Of a DNA stretch of 64,000 nt, positions 55,501 to 62,604 are shown one piece after another; within the stretch, counting starts at the first letter, position 1, and each line of letters starts with the position of its first letter. The notes under the pieces are model-generated. The model saw only the letters and a list, made by a program, of their open reading frames with translations, did not search any database and had not been told where the DNA came from. Position numbers and translations under genes: made by a program. The stretch is from B1 sp964355075 (GTDB lineage: Bacteria; Bacteroidota; Bacteroidia; UKL13-3), in assembly GCA_964355075.1 (NCBI GenBank), contig CAYHCF010000017.1, positions 1 to 64,000 on the forward strand, in the 5' to 3' direction.

Positions 55501-55776
55501 CATAACCGTTAGCGCCGCTGTAGTTGCCGAAACCATATTTACACAAAAGGCAACTTTGCTTAAATCATTTCCTGCAAACAGGCTGTAGATGCGCCCAATC
55601 ATGAGGAAAAGAGGGGCTCCCGGTGGATGACAAATCTGTAATTTAAAAGAAGCCGAAATAAATTCACCACAATCCCAAAAGCTCACCGTTGGCTCGAGCG
55701 TAAGTGTGTAAGTGGCAAGCGAAACTAAAAAAAGAAGCCAGCCGAAAACATTGTTGAACAGGTTGTATTTACTCAT
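52594..55776 (-). CDS. DUF2723 (TMEM260-type) membrane protein, protein O-mannosyltransferase-like
   Basis: 1060 residues. The N-terminal half holds about 12-13 hydrophobic helices; the first loop carries EPTVSFWDCGEFISASFKLQICHPPGAPLFLMIGR, the signature of PF11028 (DUF2723), a GT-C type family that includes human TMEM260. The acidic pair in loop 1 (D-C-G-E) and the HPPGAPLF stretch fit a polyprenyl-sugar glycosyltransferase. The second half is soluble, with tetratricopeptide-like helices near the end (about 920-1050). In Bacteroidetes it is presumably a protein O-glycosyltransferase acting in the periplasm, which is inference. It has a TATGTTTG promoter word at 55814-55821 and a strong terminator. 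Confidence 0.85.
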   Translation of the reverse strand: MSKYNLFNNVFGWLLFLVSLATYTLTLEPTVSFWDCGEFISASFKLQICHPPGAPLFLMIGRIYSLFAGNDLSKVAFCVNMVSATTAALTVMFMFWTITHLAKKVLSKSGEELESWQEIAIMGAGLVGALALNFSDTFWFSAVEAEVYASSSFFTTLTFWCILKWENIAHEKHADRWLVLIAYLIGLAIGVHLLNLLVIPAIVYVYYFKKFTFTRPGFIKASAVAILTIGIIQFGIIPGLPGLATKLDYLTVNSFGLGFNSGAILLIFLLITLISSFLYYTHNQNKNSLYIAVVTYAILVLSYFVINASLGGLVLWGIITAALYFILFHRKAAMDVVNLAVLCFSFIVIGYSSYSMIIIRSLANPPIDMNDPEQPFSLLSYLNREQYGENPLVYGQYFYAKVVELKKGNMQYAKSADGKYEEAGEKVERIYDSKDCTIFPRMWADRSDYVSAYREWEKIPEGKKANMGKNIDFLLSYQLGFMYWRYFFWNFIGRQNDEQGYGDITRGNWISGINLIDEWRLGPQKTMPESMKGNMAHNTYFFLPLILGLIGLFYHFKKAKEDFVVVLTLFLFTGFFIILYLNFPAHQPRERDYAYVGSYQTFMIWIGLGVLALVDWLGKRINKRMAAVGATAVSLAAVPLLMGTQNWDDHNRSNRFTALAFAEDYLNSCPKDAILFTNGDNDTYPLWYAQNVENIRSDVRVINMSLLNTDWYADGLKRRAFDSRPVEFSMTSAQYKQGNRDYVVYYENPELETRYGINKNDFYPLKNVLAFMMDDKDPMGTVQTQGGEPLRYYPTKKFSIVVDRKACLKNGVVQPKDEVFMNDTIKWEIGNSNLMKADLILLDIISSNINTRPICWAITTGNDVYLNLQSYFQLEGLIYRLVPILNNEQRDGTTGRINSDILYDNLMNKFKWGNMDQPKVYLDETILRQTKNFRNIFYRLAEKLVAEGKKDSAIKVIDYCLKAMPNNKVPYDVFVVRLVEGYYIAGATQKANKLAKELVTLDCEKVKYYLSFKNKRNAVKPDIDDNMQIMNYIQQITEANQQIQLAKDLRKQIDDAQVGM

Positions 55777-56043
55777 TATATAACTTATTATGTTTGGTAT
55801 AAACGCTAAAAGGCAAACATAAATGATTTTTACGGACTCACAAAAAATTTCATTTGATAAACTTTAAGAGTTTTTTAAGAGATAAGGGATGATTTATGCT
55901 TAAGGAATGCAGGAAAAGTCTTGAAAAGAGTCAAATTATTGTGAAAAAACGAAGCAAAACAAAAAATTAGACTGGAAAACATTTAAAAATCATAAAAATT
56001 GGCATTATTTTCGCGACCTGTTAAAAATTAATAAACCAAGAAT

Positions 56044-56955
56044 ATGAAAAAAACAATAAAAACAAGCTTGATAATGATGTTTGGAATATCATTAGCTTTT
56101 ACCTCATGTAAAAAGGACGAAACAGCAAAAGTCCCGCCAACAGTAACCATTAATGACGGAACTAAAACAAAGAGTTTACCGGTTTCAACTACTTCTATCG
56201 ACATAAAGATAGCCGCTTCAGCCTCTACCAACCAAAAAATTAAAACCTTAACTATTGAAAAAGCAATTGCCGGACAACCCACCATCGTTCTTTTTACCGC
56301 CACGCCAAATGCAAAGGATTATGTTAAAACATATACTGATGTTTTAAGCGGACAAGCAGCAGGCCAGATAATTACCTATACCGTAAAGGCTACTGATGAT
56401 CAGGAGAGTGTTACGTCAGAAACCTTTACCGTTACACTTATCAGTGTCGAAAACGTGGATGTTTCCAGCGTTATTCAGTTAGGCGCACAAAGCAATACTA
56501 CGGTTTTATATAAATTTTTAGGCATTGCCAATAATTTTGCCACCTACACTGCCGGCGTGAGTGGAACCGCAACGGCTAATTCATCAAAAATTGATTTTGT
56601 TTATTATTATGGAGCTACCGACAAAAACGCTTTTGCTGCACCAACCAATACGGATGGCGCACAAGTAATTTGGAACACCGAAATAACAGGTTGGGCAACT
56701 AAAAATGACACCAAATTTAAAGTTACTTCAATAACTGCAGCACAGTTTGACCAAATTAAAGATGTTACCAAAGTTGATGACAGTTTCAAAACCATTGATT
56801 TCGCTTCAGGCACTTTAAGCAAAGTTGTTAGTTTGGCAAATAATGATGTCTATGCTTTCTTAACTGCAAGTGGCAAAAAAGGATTAGTGAAGTTTGTTAC
56901 AACTGCAACCGATAATACGGGAGCGGTGACCTTGTTTGTAATCAGCCAGAAATAG
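56044..56955 (+). CDS. Lipoprotein of unknown function
   Basis: 303 residues; lipobox AFTSC (Cys at about 22) followed by K-K. The mature protein has two beta-rich parts: an Ig-like stretch (PPTVTINDGTKTKSLPVSTTSIDIKI, about 30-135) and a C-terminal part (VIWNTEITGWATKND, DVYAFLTASGKKG). The leader is nearly the same as that of the lipoprotein at 23576-24376. No family is recognised. It is monocistronic and ends at a strong terminator (56978-57009). Confidence 0.78.
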   Translation: MKKTIKTSLIMMFGISLAFTSCKKDETAKVPPTVTINDGTKTKSLPVSTTSIDIKIAASASTNQKIKTLTIEKAIAGQPTIVLFTATPNAKDYVKTYTDVLSGQAAGQIITYTVKATDDQESVTSETFTVTLISVENVDVSSVIQLGAQSNTTVLYKFLGIANNFATYTAGVSGTATANSSKIDFVYYYGATDKNAFAAPTNTDGAQVIWNTEITGWATKNDTKFKVTSITAAQFDQIKDVTKVDDSFKTIDFASGTLSKVVSLANNDVYAFLTASGKKGLVKFVTTATDNTGAVTLFVISQK

Positions 56956-56977
56956 GATATTTCTAAAAAACAAAAAG

Positions 56978-57009
56978 AGGCTGTTTCATGTATTGAGACA
57001 GCCTTTTTT
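56978..57009 (+). terminator. Rho-independent terminator of the 56044-56955 gene
   Basis: An 11-bp stem (AGGCTGTTTCA with TGAGACAGCCT, one G-T pair) with a five-base loop, followed by TTTTTT. It lies 22 bases past the stop and directly precedes the first array of 11-bp repeats. Confidence 0.85.
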
Positions 57010-57016
57010 GTTGGTT

Positions 57017-57137
57017 ATTCAGTAGTAACTCGATAGTTATTCTATGGTCATTCAGTAGTTATTCGATAGTAACTCGATAGTTATTCTATGGTCATTCAGT
57101 AGTTATTCAATAGTTATTCGGTGGTCATTCTTAGTTA
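57017..57137. repeat. 11-bp tandem array A, left arm (reverse orientation)
   Basis: Eleven consecutive units of exactly 11 bp, consensus AYTCRRTRGTN (for example ATTCAGTAGTT). The first eight form two nearly identical 44-bp super-units (57017-57060 and 57061-57104, 42 of 44 bases equal). The unit is the reverse complement of the type seen in the next arm, so the two arms can pair. Confidence 0.9.
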
Positions 57138-57143
57138 CAAGGC

Positions 57144-57285
57144 ATTACCCCGAATTACGACTGAATTACAATTGTATTACGACTGAATAACAACGGCATT
57201 ACGACTGAATTACAATTGTATTACCACAGAATTACGACTGAATTACAATTGTATTACCACAGAATTACAACGGCATTACGACCGA
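57144..57285. repeat. 11-bp tandem array A, right arm (forward orientation)
   Basis: Twelve units of exactly 11 bp after one of 10 bp, consensus ATTACNAYNGN (for example ATTACGACTGA, ATTACAATTGT, ATTACCACAGA). The last unit ends eight bases before the stop codon of the oxidoreductase C gene on the minus strand. TGA or its complement recurs, closing all frames, so it is non-coding. Confidence 0.9.
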
Positions 57286-57293
57286 ATAAAACT

Positions 57294-57848
57294 TTAATTC
57301 AAAAGGTATTTTGGCATCAATATTTCTTTACCTCTTGCAACTGCTTTTTCGTTTTCGGGTATGAGGTTATGATGTCTGGCAGGCAATGATTTCTCGAGGC
57401 CCTTATGAAGGTATTCAGGATCGATTAAGGGTTTAAGCTTTAAAAAAGCACCCAAAATATACATATTAAAACCTTTTTTGAAATTTTGTTTACTGGATTC
57501 ATCCGCAGCTTCAACGGTATAAATATTGATATCGGTTCGGGTAGGATGGTGGGTAATTCCATTGGGATCATAAATGAGAACGCCACCTTTTTTCACTGTT
57601 TTTTCAAACTTATCCATCGACTGTTGATTTAGAATGATGGCGGTATCAAACTGATTTAAGATGGGAGAGCTGATGCGTTCATCGCTGATAATAACGGTCA
57701 CGTTTGCTGTGCCGCCTCTCATTTCCGGTCCGTAGGAAGGCATCCAGCTCACTTCTTTATTCTGCATCATTCCTGAGTAGGCAAGAATTTTCCCCATTGA
57801 CAAAACGCCCTGTCCGCCAAATCCGGCTATAATAATTTCTTCAGTCAT
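57294..57848 (-). CDS. korC: 2-oxoacid:ferredoxin oxidoreductase gamma subunit
   Basis: 184 residues of the KorC/PorG type: IIIAGFGGQGVLSMGKILAYSGM at the start, MPSYGPEMRGGTANV and the FDTAIILNQQSMDKF strand. It forms part of the coenzyme A-dependent oxidoreductase that turns a 2-oxoacid into an acyl-CoA with reduced ferredoxin. The D, A and B genes lie upstream on the same strand in normal order, but the B-C spacer is at least 445 bases because of an 11-bp repeat array with a sequence gap, and another array sits just past the C stop. Such spacing is unusual for this operon. Confidence 0.9.
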   Translation of the reverse strand: MTEEIIIAGFGGQGVLSMGKILAYSGMMQNKEVSWMPSYGPEMRGGTANVTVIISDERISSPILNQFDTAIILNQQSMDKFEKTVKKGGVLIYDPNGITHHPTRTDINIYTVEAADESSKQNFKKGFNMYILGAFLKLKPLIDPEYLHKGLEKSLPARHHNLIPENEKAVARGKEILMPKYLLN

Positions 57849-57882
57849 GTTAAAATATTTTTAATTTTTAGTGTTTAGTGTC

Positions 57883-57966
57883 ATTCGGTTGTCATTCGCT
57901 GCGCTGTCATTCGGTTGTAATACGGTCGTCATTCATTGTCATACGCTGCGCTGTCATTCATTGTTA
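57883..57966. repeat. 11-bp tandem array B, left arm (reverse orientation)
   Basis: Seven units of 10-11 bp (ATTCGGTTGTC type), of which two are enlarged to 15 bp by the word GCTGCGCTGTC. The orientation is opposite to the arm that follows after a short T-rich stretch (57967-57980). Confidence 0.8.
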
Positions 57967-57986
57967 ATCGGTTGTTTTTTACCATT

Positions 57987-58284
57987 GAATTACGATTGAG
58001 TTACTACTGAGTTACCATTGAATTACGATTGAGTTACTACTGAGTTACCATTGAATTACTACTGAGTTACCATTGAATTACGATTGAGTTACTACTGAGT
58101 TACCATTGAANNNNNNNNNNNNNNNNNNNNNNNNNNNNNNNNNNNNNNNNNNNNNNNNNNNNNNNNNNNNNNNNNNNNNNNNNNNNNNNNNNNNNNNNNN
58201 NNNNNNNNNNTTACGATTGAATTACGATTGAATTACTACTGAATTACGATTGAATTACTACTGAGTTACGATTGAATTACCATC
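57987..58284. repeat. 11-bp tandem array B, right arm (forward orientation, with gap)
   Basis: Units GARTTACNAYT of exactly 11 bp (GAATTACGATT, GAGTTACTACT, GAGTTACCATT), eleven in a row before the gap and six after. Several consecutive trios form a 33-bp super-repeat. It ends nine bases before the stop of the B subunit gene. The array continues on both sides of the run of N, so its true length is unknown. Confidence 0.9.
58111..58210. other. Assembly gap (100 N)
   Basis: Exactly 100 N, a placeholder size used when the gap length is unknown. It interrupts the forward arm of array B, which shows the repeat was too long or too uniform to assemble. Confidence 0.98.
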
Positions 58285-58293
58285 GAATCACAT

Positions 58294-59070
58294 TTATTTA
58301 GGAAGCTTTATGTCTCCCAAAGGGAAAACCGGAAACATATTTTCTTCCATCCATTTATTTGAATCGAGTGGGGTCATTTTCCATCCTGAATTGCAATTGG
58401 AAACGATTTCAACAAAAGACAATCCCTTGTTTTCTAACTGACATTTTACTGCCTTTTCGATTGCTTTTTTTGTCTTTCTCACGTTTGCCGGCGTATGTAC
58501 ACTTTGCCGGGTAACGTAGCAGGTTCCGGGTAGCATTGCCACCATTTCGGTTATTTTTAGCGGAAATCCAGTTGACTTTGTATCCCGACCATAGGGAGAA
58601 GTTGCCGTTTTCATATTGGGCAAAGTAGTCGGAGCCATTTGCCCCCCCGTCATTCCGTAAATACCATTATTAACAAAGAAGATGCAAATATTTTCACCTC
58701 TATTACAGGCATGAATGGTTTCACCCGTTCCTATTGCGGCCAGGTCGCCATCTCCCTGATAGGTGAAAACAAACTTATCGGGCATCAATCTTTTTATACC
58801 GGTAGCAACAGCGGGTGCTCTTCCATGGGCAGCCTGTTGCATATCAATATCCAAAAAATCATACGCAAGAACCGAACATCCAACCGGAGCCACACCAATT
58901 GTTTTCGATTGCAGGTTCATTTCTTCAATCACTTCCATGATCAATCGGTGTGCAGTTCCATGTCCGCAGCCCGGGCAGTATGAAAGTGCGTTATCTGTCA
59001 TCAAAGGAGTTCGTTCGTAAACGATATTCTCCCGTACACAAATGCTTTCTCTAGATAGAACCTCTTCCAT
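58294..59070 (-). CDS. korB: 2-oxoacid:ferredoxin oxidoreductase beta subunit (TPP-binding)
   Basis: 258 residues. TPP site: SYCPGCGHGTAHRL near the start, VGCSVLAYDF, and the GDGDLAAIGTGETIHACNRGENI..FVNNGIYGMTGGQMAPTT motif (GDGD...NN) about 105-145. It binds thiamine pyrophosphate and a 4Fe-4S cluster (via Cys such as PGCGH and PVGC). Its start overlaps the end of the alpha subunit gene by 20 bases. A long repeat array separates it from the C gene downstream. Confidence 0.93.
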   Translation of the reverse strand: MEEVLSRESICVRENIVYERTPLMTDNALSYCPGCGHGTAHRLIMEVIEEMNLQSKTIGVAPVGCSVLAYDFLDIDMQQAAHGRAPAVATGIKRLMPDKFVFTYQGDGDLAAIGTGETIHACNRGENICIFFVNNGIYGMTGGQMAPTTLPNMKTATSPYGRDTKSTGFPLKITEMVAMLPGTCYVTRQSVHTPANVRKTKKAIEKAVKCQLENKGLSFVEIVSNCNSGWKMTPLDSNKWMEENMFPVFPLGDIKLPK

Positions 59071-60157
59071 AATTTTTGTTTAATATAAATTTTTCTTCCA
59101 TTACATGTAACACCTCATCAGGAGCCGGGATAATACCCCCAAGCCGTCCATAATGTTCTACCTGAACCGCACCGTTTGCGGCAAGTCTCACATCTTCCAC
59201 CATTTGCCCGGCACTCATTTCAACCGATAAGATTCCTTTTACCTGTTTGGCAAGTTTGTATATTTCTTCTGTTGGAAACGGGAATAATGTAATGGGTCTT
59301 AATAATCCGATTTTTAGTCCTTTTTCTCTTCCCAGGTTCATGGCTTTCTGGCAAACCCTTGCGCTCGAACCGTAGGCAACGAACAGATATTCGGCATCTT
59401 CGCAATTAAAGCTTTCGAATCGCACTTCATTTTCGGCAACTTTTTTAAATTTTTTCTGAAGATGAATATTAATTTTCTCTTGTCTGATAGGATCCAGATC
59501 GAGTGAGGTAATGATGTTTCTTTCTCTATCGGGAGTTTTTCCGGTTGTAGCCCAGGGATAAGTTTTAACAATATCTTCATCGGACATTCTCGGTCTTTCT
59601 TCATCCAGTACAACTTTTTCCATCATCTGGCCTATCGCTCCATCAGACAGTACCATAACCTGGATACGATATTTGAAAGCCAGATCGAAACCGAGTTTTG
59701 CAAAATCATACATTTCCTGAACGGAGGCGGGGGCAAGAACAATCATTTTATAATCACCGTGGCCACCCCCTTTTACTGCCTGAAAATAGTCTGATTGCGA
59801 AGGTTGAATGGTTCCCAAACCGGGACCGCCCCTTACTACGTTTAGCAATAAACAAGGAAGTTCGGTTCCTGCCAAAAATGAAATTCCCTCTTGCATCAGA
59901 CTGATTCCCGGACTTGAGGAGGAAGTCATTACTCTTTTGCCACAGGCCGCACCTCCATAAACCATGTGAATAGAGGCCAACTCACTTTCTGCCTGCAAAA
60001 CTACCATTCCCGTTCTTTCTTCCGGCTTATTTTCCATCAGGTATTCCATCACTTCCGACTGGGGAGTGATAGGGTATCCGAAATATCCGTCGCAACCGGC
60101 ACGAATGGCACCTTCAGCAATTGCTTCGTTGCCCTTCATTAACCTTATATCTTTCAT
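59051..60157 (-). CDS. korA: 2-oxoacid:ferredoxin oxidoreductase alpha subunit (VorB/KorA type)
   Basis: 368 residues: GNEAIAEGAIRAGCDGYFGYPITPQSEVMEYL at the start, VVLQAESELASIHMVYGGAACGKRVMTSSSSPGISLMQE and RGGPGLGTIQPSQSDYF. This is the pyrimidine-domain subunit of the VorB/KorA class, for branched-chain 2-oxoacids or 2-oxoglutarate; from sequence alone I cannot choose. The ferredoxin-type D subunit gene lies upstream, 44 bases away, and the beta subunit gene overlaps its end. Confidence 0.92.
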   Translation of the reverse strand: MKDIRLMKGNEAIAEGAIRAGCDGYFGYPITPQSEVMEYLMENKPEERTGMVVLQAESELASIHMVYGGAACGKRVMTSSSSPGISLMQEGISFLAGTELPCLLLNVVRGGPGLGTIQPSQSDYFQAVKGGGHGDYKMIVLAPASVQEMYDFAKLGFDLAFKYRIQVMVLSDGAIGQMMEKVVLDEERPRMSDEDIVKTYPWATTGKTPDRERNIITSLDLDPIRQEKINIHLQKKFKKVAENEVRFESFNCEDAEYLFVAYGSSARVCQKAMNLGREKGLKIGLLRPITLFPFPTEEIYKLAKQVKGILSVEMSAGQMVEDVRLAANGAVQVEHYGRLGGIIPAPDEVLHVMEEKFILNKNYGRGSI

Positions 60158-60201
60158 TGAAGTAAATTAATTATAGTTTGTAAAAAAATTTAAACAGTAT
60201 G

Positions 60202-60441
60202 TTAAGCAGTAACAGGGTCTTTCATTTTAACACGGTAAACGGTTATCACACCATCCGGGCAAACCAAGGCACAATTGATACAACCATTGCAATCTTCATT
60301 AATAACCGATGCATAATGATAACCCTTACTGTTCAACTTATCTGACATTGCGATGGTGAACTGCTGGCAAACAGGAACGCACAGTTGGCAGCCTTTACAG
60401 CGTTCGGAATTGATTACAATTTCGCCTTTAACTTTTGCCAT
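60202..60441 (-). CDS. korD: 4Fe-4S ferredoxin-like delta subunit of the oxidoreductase
   Basis: 79 residues with two [4Fe-4S] motifs: CKGCQLCVPVC and CNGCINCALVCP, each CxxCxxCxxxC. The start follows a TACTTTTG promoter element at 60462-60469 on the minus strand. It passes electrons to ferredoxin. First gene of the D-A-B-C operon. Confidence 0.93.
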   Translation of the reverse strand: MAKVKGEIVINSERCKGCQLCVPVCQQFTIAMSDKLNSKGYHYASVINEDCNGCINCALVCPDGVITVYRVKMKDPVTA

Positions 60442-60461
60442 AGTATTGGATTTTTATGGTG

Positions 60462-60469
60462 CAAAAGTA
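60462..60469 (-). promoter_or_regulatory. Promoter element of the oxidoreductase operon (TACTTTTG on the minus strand)
   Basis: TAnnTTTG match 20 bases before the ATG of the D gene. Confidence 0.6.
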
Positions 60470-60518
60470 CGGTTTTCCTGCTTTAAAAAACTGAGTTTTC
60501 TCATATAAATCCTTCATA

Positions 60519-60681
60519 GAAGCTGTCTGGAAATAATCTTTTCATTTTGTTATGGCCTGTTTTTCGATATGCTTCGTTGCCTTTTTTGCCTATAGGTCGC
60601 ATGCTATTGGCTTCAAAAGGCGCCTCGCCTATCAAAAAACAGACACATAAAATTCTAAAAACATTATTTCCAGACAACTTC
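60519..60681. mobile_element. MITE-like element with 24-bp terminal inverted repeats
   Basis: Ends at 60519-60542 (GAAGCTGTCTGGAAATAATC..) and 60658-60681 match as inverted repeats at 22 of 24 positions. The inner parts are also partly complementary (ATTTT..CTGTTTTT), so the 163 bases can form one long imperfect hairpin. It codes for nothing. It looks like a non-autonomous element or a large REP-type repeat, between the oxidoreductase and aminotransferase operons. Confidence 0.75.
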
Positions 60682-60722
60682 CTATTCTTTTGTATGACAG
60701 GTTTCAAGAGAATTTTATCAGA

Positions 60723-61733
60723 TTATTTCTGTTTTCTAAGGCATTCAATGATACGGATACAGGCATCACGATCTCCGATTCCGATACGTAAACTTTTAGG
60801 CTGGTTAAAAACATTCATATCGCATACCAGAATTCCATTTGAGCGAAGGTTTTGATACAGTTTATCTTTTTCGGCATCCTCACTAAACCACAAGTAAAGA
60901 TAATTGGCCTGAGACGGAATAATATTGTATCCCATGTTTATTAATTCATCATATAGAAATGCACATTGAATGGCATTTTCTTCAGCAGATTTTAGGATAA
61001 ATTCATAATCATTTAACGCGGCAATGGCCGTTTTTCCGGAAAGATAATTCAACGAAAAAGGAATTTGTCCTTCGGTCATTTTTATGGCAAGACCTTCTTC
61101 CATCATCGCATACCCAATGCGTAAACCGGCTAAGCCATAGATTTTTGAAAAAGAGCGAAGAACGACCAGATTAGTATGTTTTTTTTGAAGCTCAATCGTA
61201 TTGGGGAAAGAAGAATCGGTAACATATTCTGCGTAGGCTTCATCCAGGGCAACAATAATATTAGGTGAGATTTTATTTAAAAAAGCATCTAATTCAGCAT
61301 GAGAAATAATTGTGCCGGTGGGATTATTAGGGTTTGCGATGAAAATTAAACGGGTACGATCATTTATGAACGGAATAAGATTTTCGGGAGTGCATCGAAA
61401 ATCCGAAAGAGGTGCAAAGTTGCATTTGCGTCTGTGAAATTCAGAAAACTGGCCGTATGCGACAAAACTTTTTTCAAAAGTAAGAACTTCTTCGCCGGGT
61501 CCAACAAATGTTTGAATAAGTCCGTCAATAATTCTTACGGAACCTGCCCCAACGATGATATTATTAACCGACACTCCAAATTTCACTGCCAATAATTCTT
61601 TAAGGGCAATAGGATTAATTTCCGGATAGAAATGAACATTTTCAATATTTTTCCGAATAGCTTCTAAGGCAAAAGGGGAACAACCATAATGATTTTCATT
61701 GGCTGATAGTTTGATTGTTTTGGCGCTTGTCAT
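60723..61733 (-). CDS. HisC-like pyridoxal-phosphate aminotransferase
   Basis: 336 residues of class I/II aminotransferase type, closest in plan to histidinol-phosphate aminotransferase (slightly shorter than usual). SANENHYGCSPFALEAI at the start, VGAGSVRIIDGLIQTF, NPNNPTGTIIS, VALDEAYAEY, and the PLP lysine in VLRSFSKIYGLAGLRIGY (about residue 201). RIGIGDRDACIRI is at the end. As it lies in an operon with molybdenum hydroxylase subunits and a cysteine-synthase-like gene, and no his genes are near, its amino-group transfer is probably not histidine biosynthesis. Its start overlaps the FAD-subunit stop by four bases. Confidence 0.88.
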   Translation of the reverse strand: MTSAKTIKLSANENHYGCSPFALEAIRKNIENVHFYPEINPIALKELLAVKFGVSVNNIIVGAGSVRIIDGLIQTFVGPGEEVLTFEKSFVAYGQFSEFHRRKCNFAPLSDFRCTPENLIPFINDRTRLIFIANPNNPTGTIISHAELDAFLNKISPNIIVALDEAYAEYVTDSSFPNTIELQKKHTNLVVLRSFSKIYGLAGLRIGYAMMEEGLAIKMTEGQIPFSLNYLSGKTAIAALNDYEFILKSAEENAIQCAFLYDELINMGYNIIPSQANYLYLWFSEDAEKDKLYQNLRSNGILVCDMNVFNQPKSLRIGIGDRDACIRIIECLRKQK

Positions 61734-62593
61734 TCAAAAATACTTTTACTGATGTTAAATAGAACTTCTTTTCTGTACCAGGCGGTGGCACGTATGTCTG
61801 AGATAGGAGAGGCGTATGATAATACTAATTCAGCAAAGGTTTCTTTATCCTTTTTTGAAATATTTTTGAAGTTCTTTCCTAATAAAAACGCACAAGCTGA
61901 TTCTGTAAAGCGAACCGTAGGCGCCGATGCACCAATGGCTACCCCGGCCTTTATTATGTTTCCTGTTTTGTCTATTTGAATATGATAGGCAAGAGAAACC
62001 ACCGAACATTCCATAGAGCGACGTGTTCCAATTTTGATAAATCCGGAGAAAATGTTTTTGGAATTCTTCTGGTTAGCAGGGATCAGAACGGAATATAAGA
62101 CCTCATTTTTTTTGAGAACGGTTTTTCTCACTCCGGTAAAAAAATCATTGATATTCACCCGCCTTGTTTTTCCGTTAGTACTTAATATTTCACAATCGGT
62201 CTGGAGGGCAGCCAGAGCACAGGCAAGATCACCGGAAGGAGAGGCGGTACACAAATTTCCACCGAGGGTAGCCACCTGCCTGATTTGAGTTGAGGCAAGG
62301 CTTAAAGCAGCCTCGTGAAGCACCGGAAACCTACGTTTTATTTCATTATTTATCACAATTTTATGGGCGGTAAAGAGGGCGCCTAAGCGAAAATCGGCAG
62401 CAGATTTTTTAATTCCTGTAAACGGAGTATCTTTTATCTGTGAAAGATTTATGATGGTTAAATTTGCTTCCGGCATTTTTCGGGTCTCCAGCAATAAATC
62501 GGTATATCCGGCACCAAAGCGGAAATCTCTTTCCTTTCTCATTGCAACCAGCAATTCAGATTTCGTTTTAGGATTAATAATATTGAATTCCAT
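61730..62593 (-). CDS. FAD-binding subunit of a xanthine dehydrogenase-family molybdenum hydroxylase
   Basis: 287 residues: the FAD-binding domain with RFGAGYTDLLLETRK (P-loop-like, about 25-40) and TLGGNLCTASPSGDLACALAALQ (about 105-127), then the C-terminal domain (SMECSVVSLAYHI, GAVAIGASAPTVRF type). It carries electrons from the molybdenum and iron-sulfur parts to NAD or another acceptor. The gene for the molybdenum-binding subunit is upstream in the operon, behind the cysteine-synthase-like gene; a [2Fe-2S] subunit is not seen and may be outside the window. Confidence 0.9.
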   Translation of the reverse strand: MEFNIINPKTKSELLVAMRKERDFRFGAGYTDLLLETRKMPEANLTIINLSQIKDTPFTGIKKSAADFRLGALFTAHKIVINNEIKRRFPVLHEAALSLASTQIRQVATLGGNLCTASPSGDLACALAALQTDCEILSTNGKTRRVNINDFFTGVRKTVLKKNEVLYSVLIPANQKNSKNIFSGFIKIGTRRSMECSVVSLAYHIQIDKTGNIIKAGVAIGASAPTVRFTESACAFLLGKNFKNISKKDKETFAELVLSYASPISDIRATAWYRKEVLFNISKSIFE

Positions 62594-62604
62594 GAATAAA
62601 AAAC

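Noticed and set aside
57017..58284. CRISPR array
   Set aside because: The 11-bp units are contiguous with no spacers and much too short; no cas genes are present.
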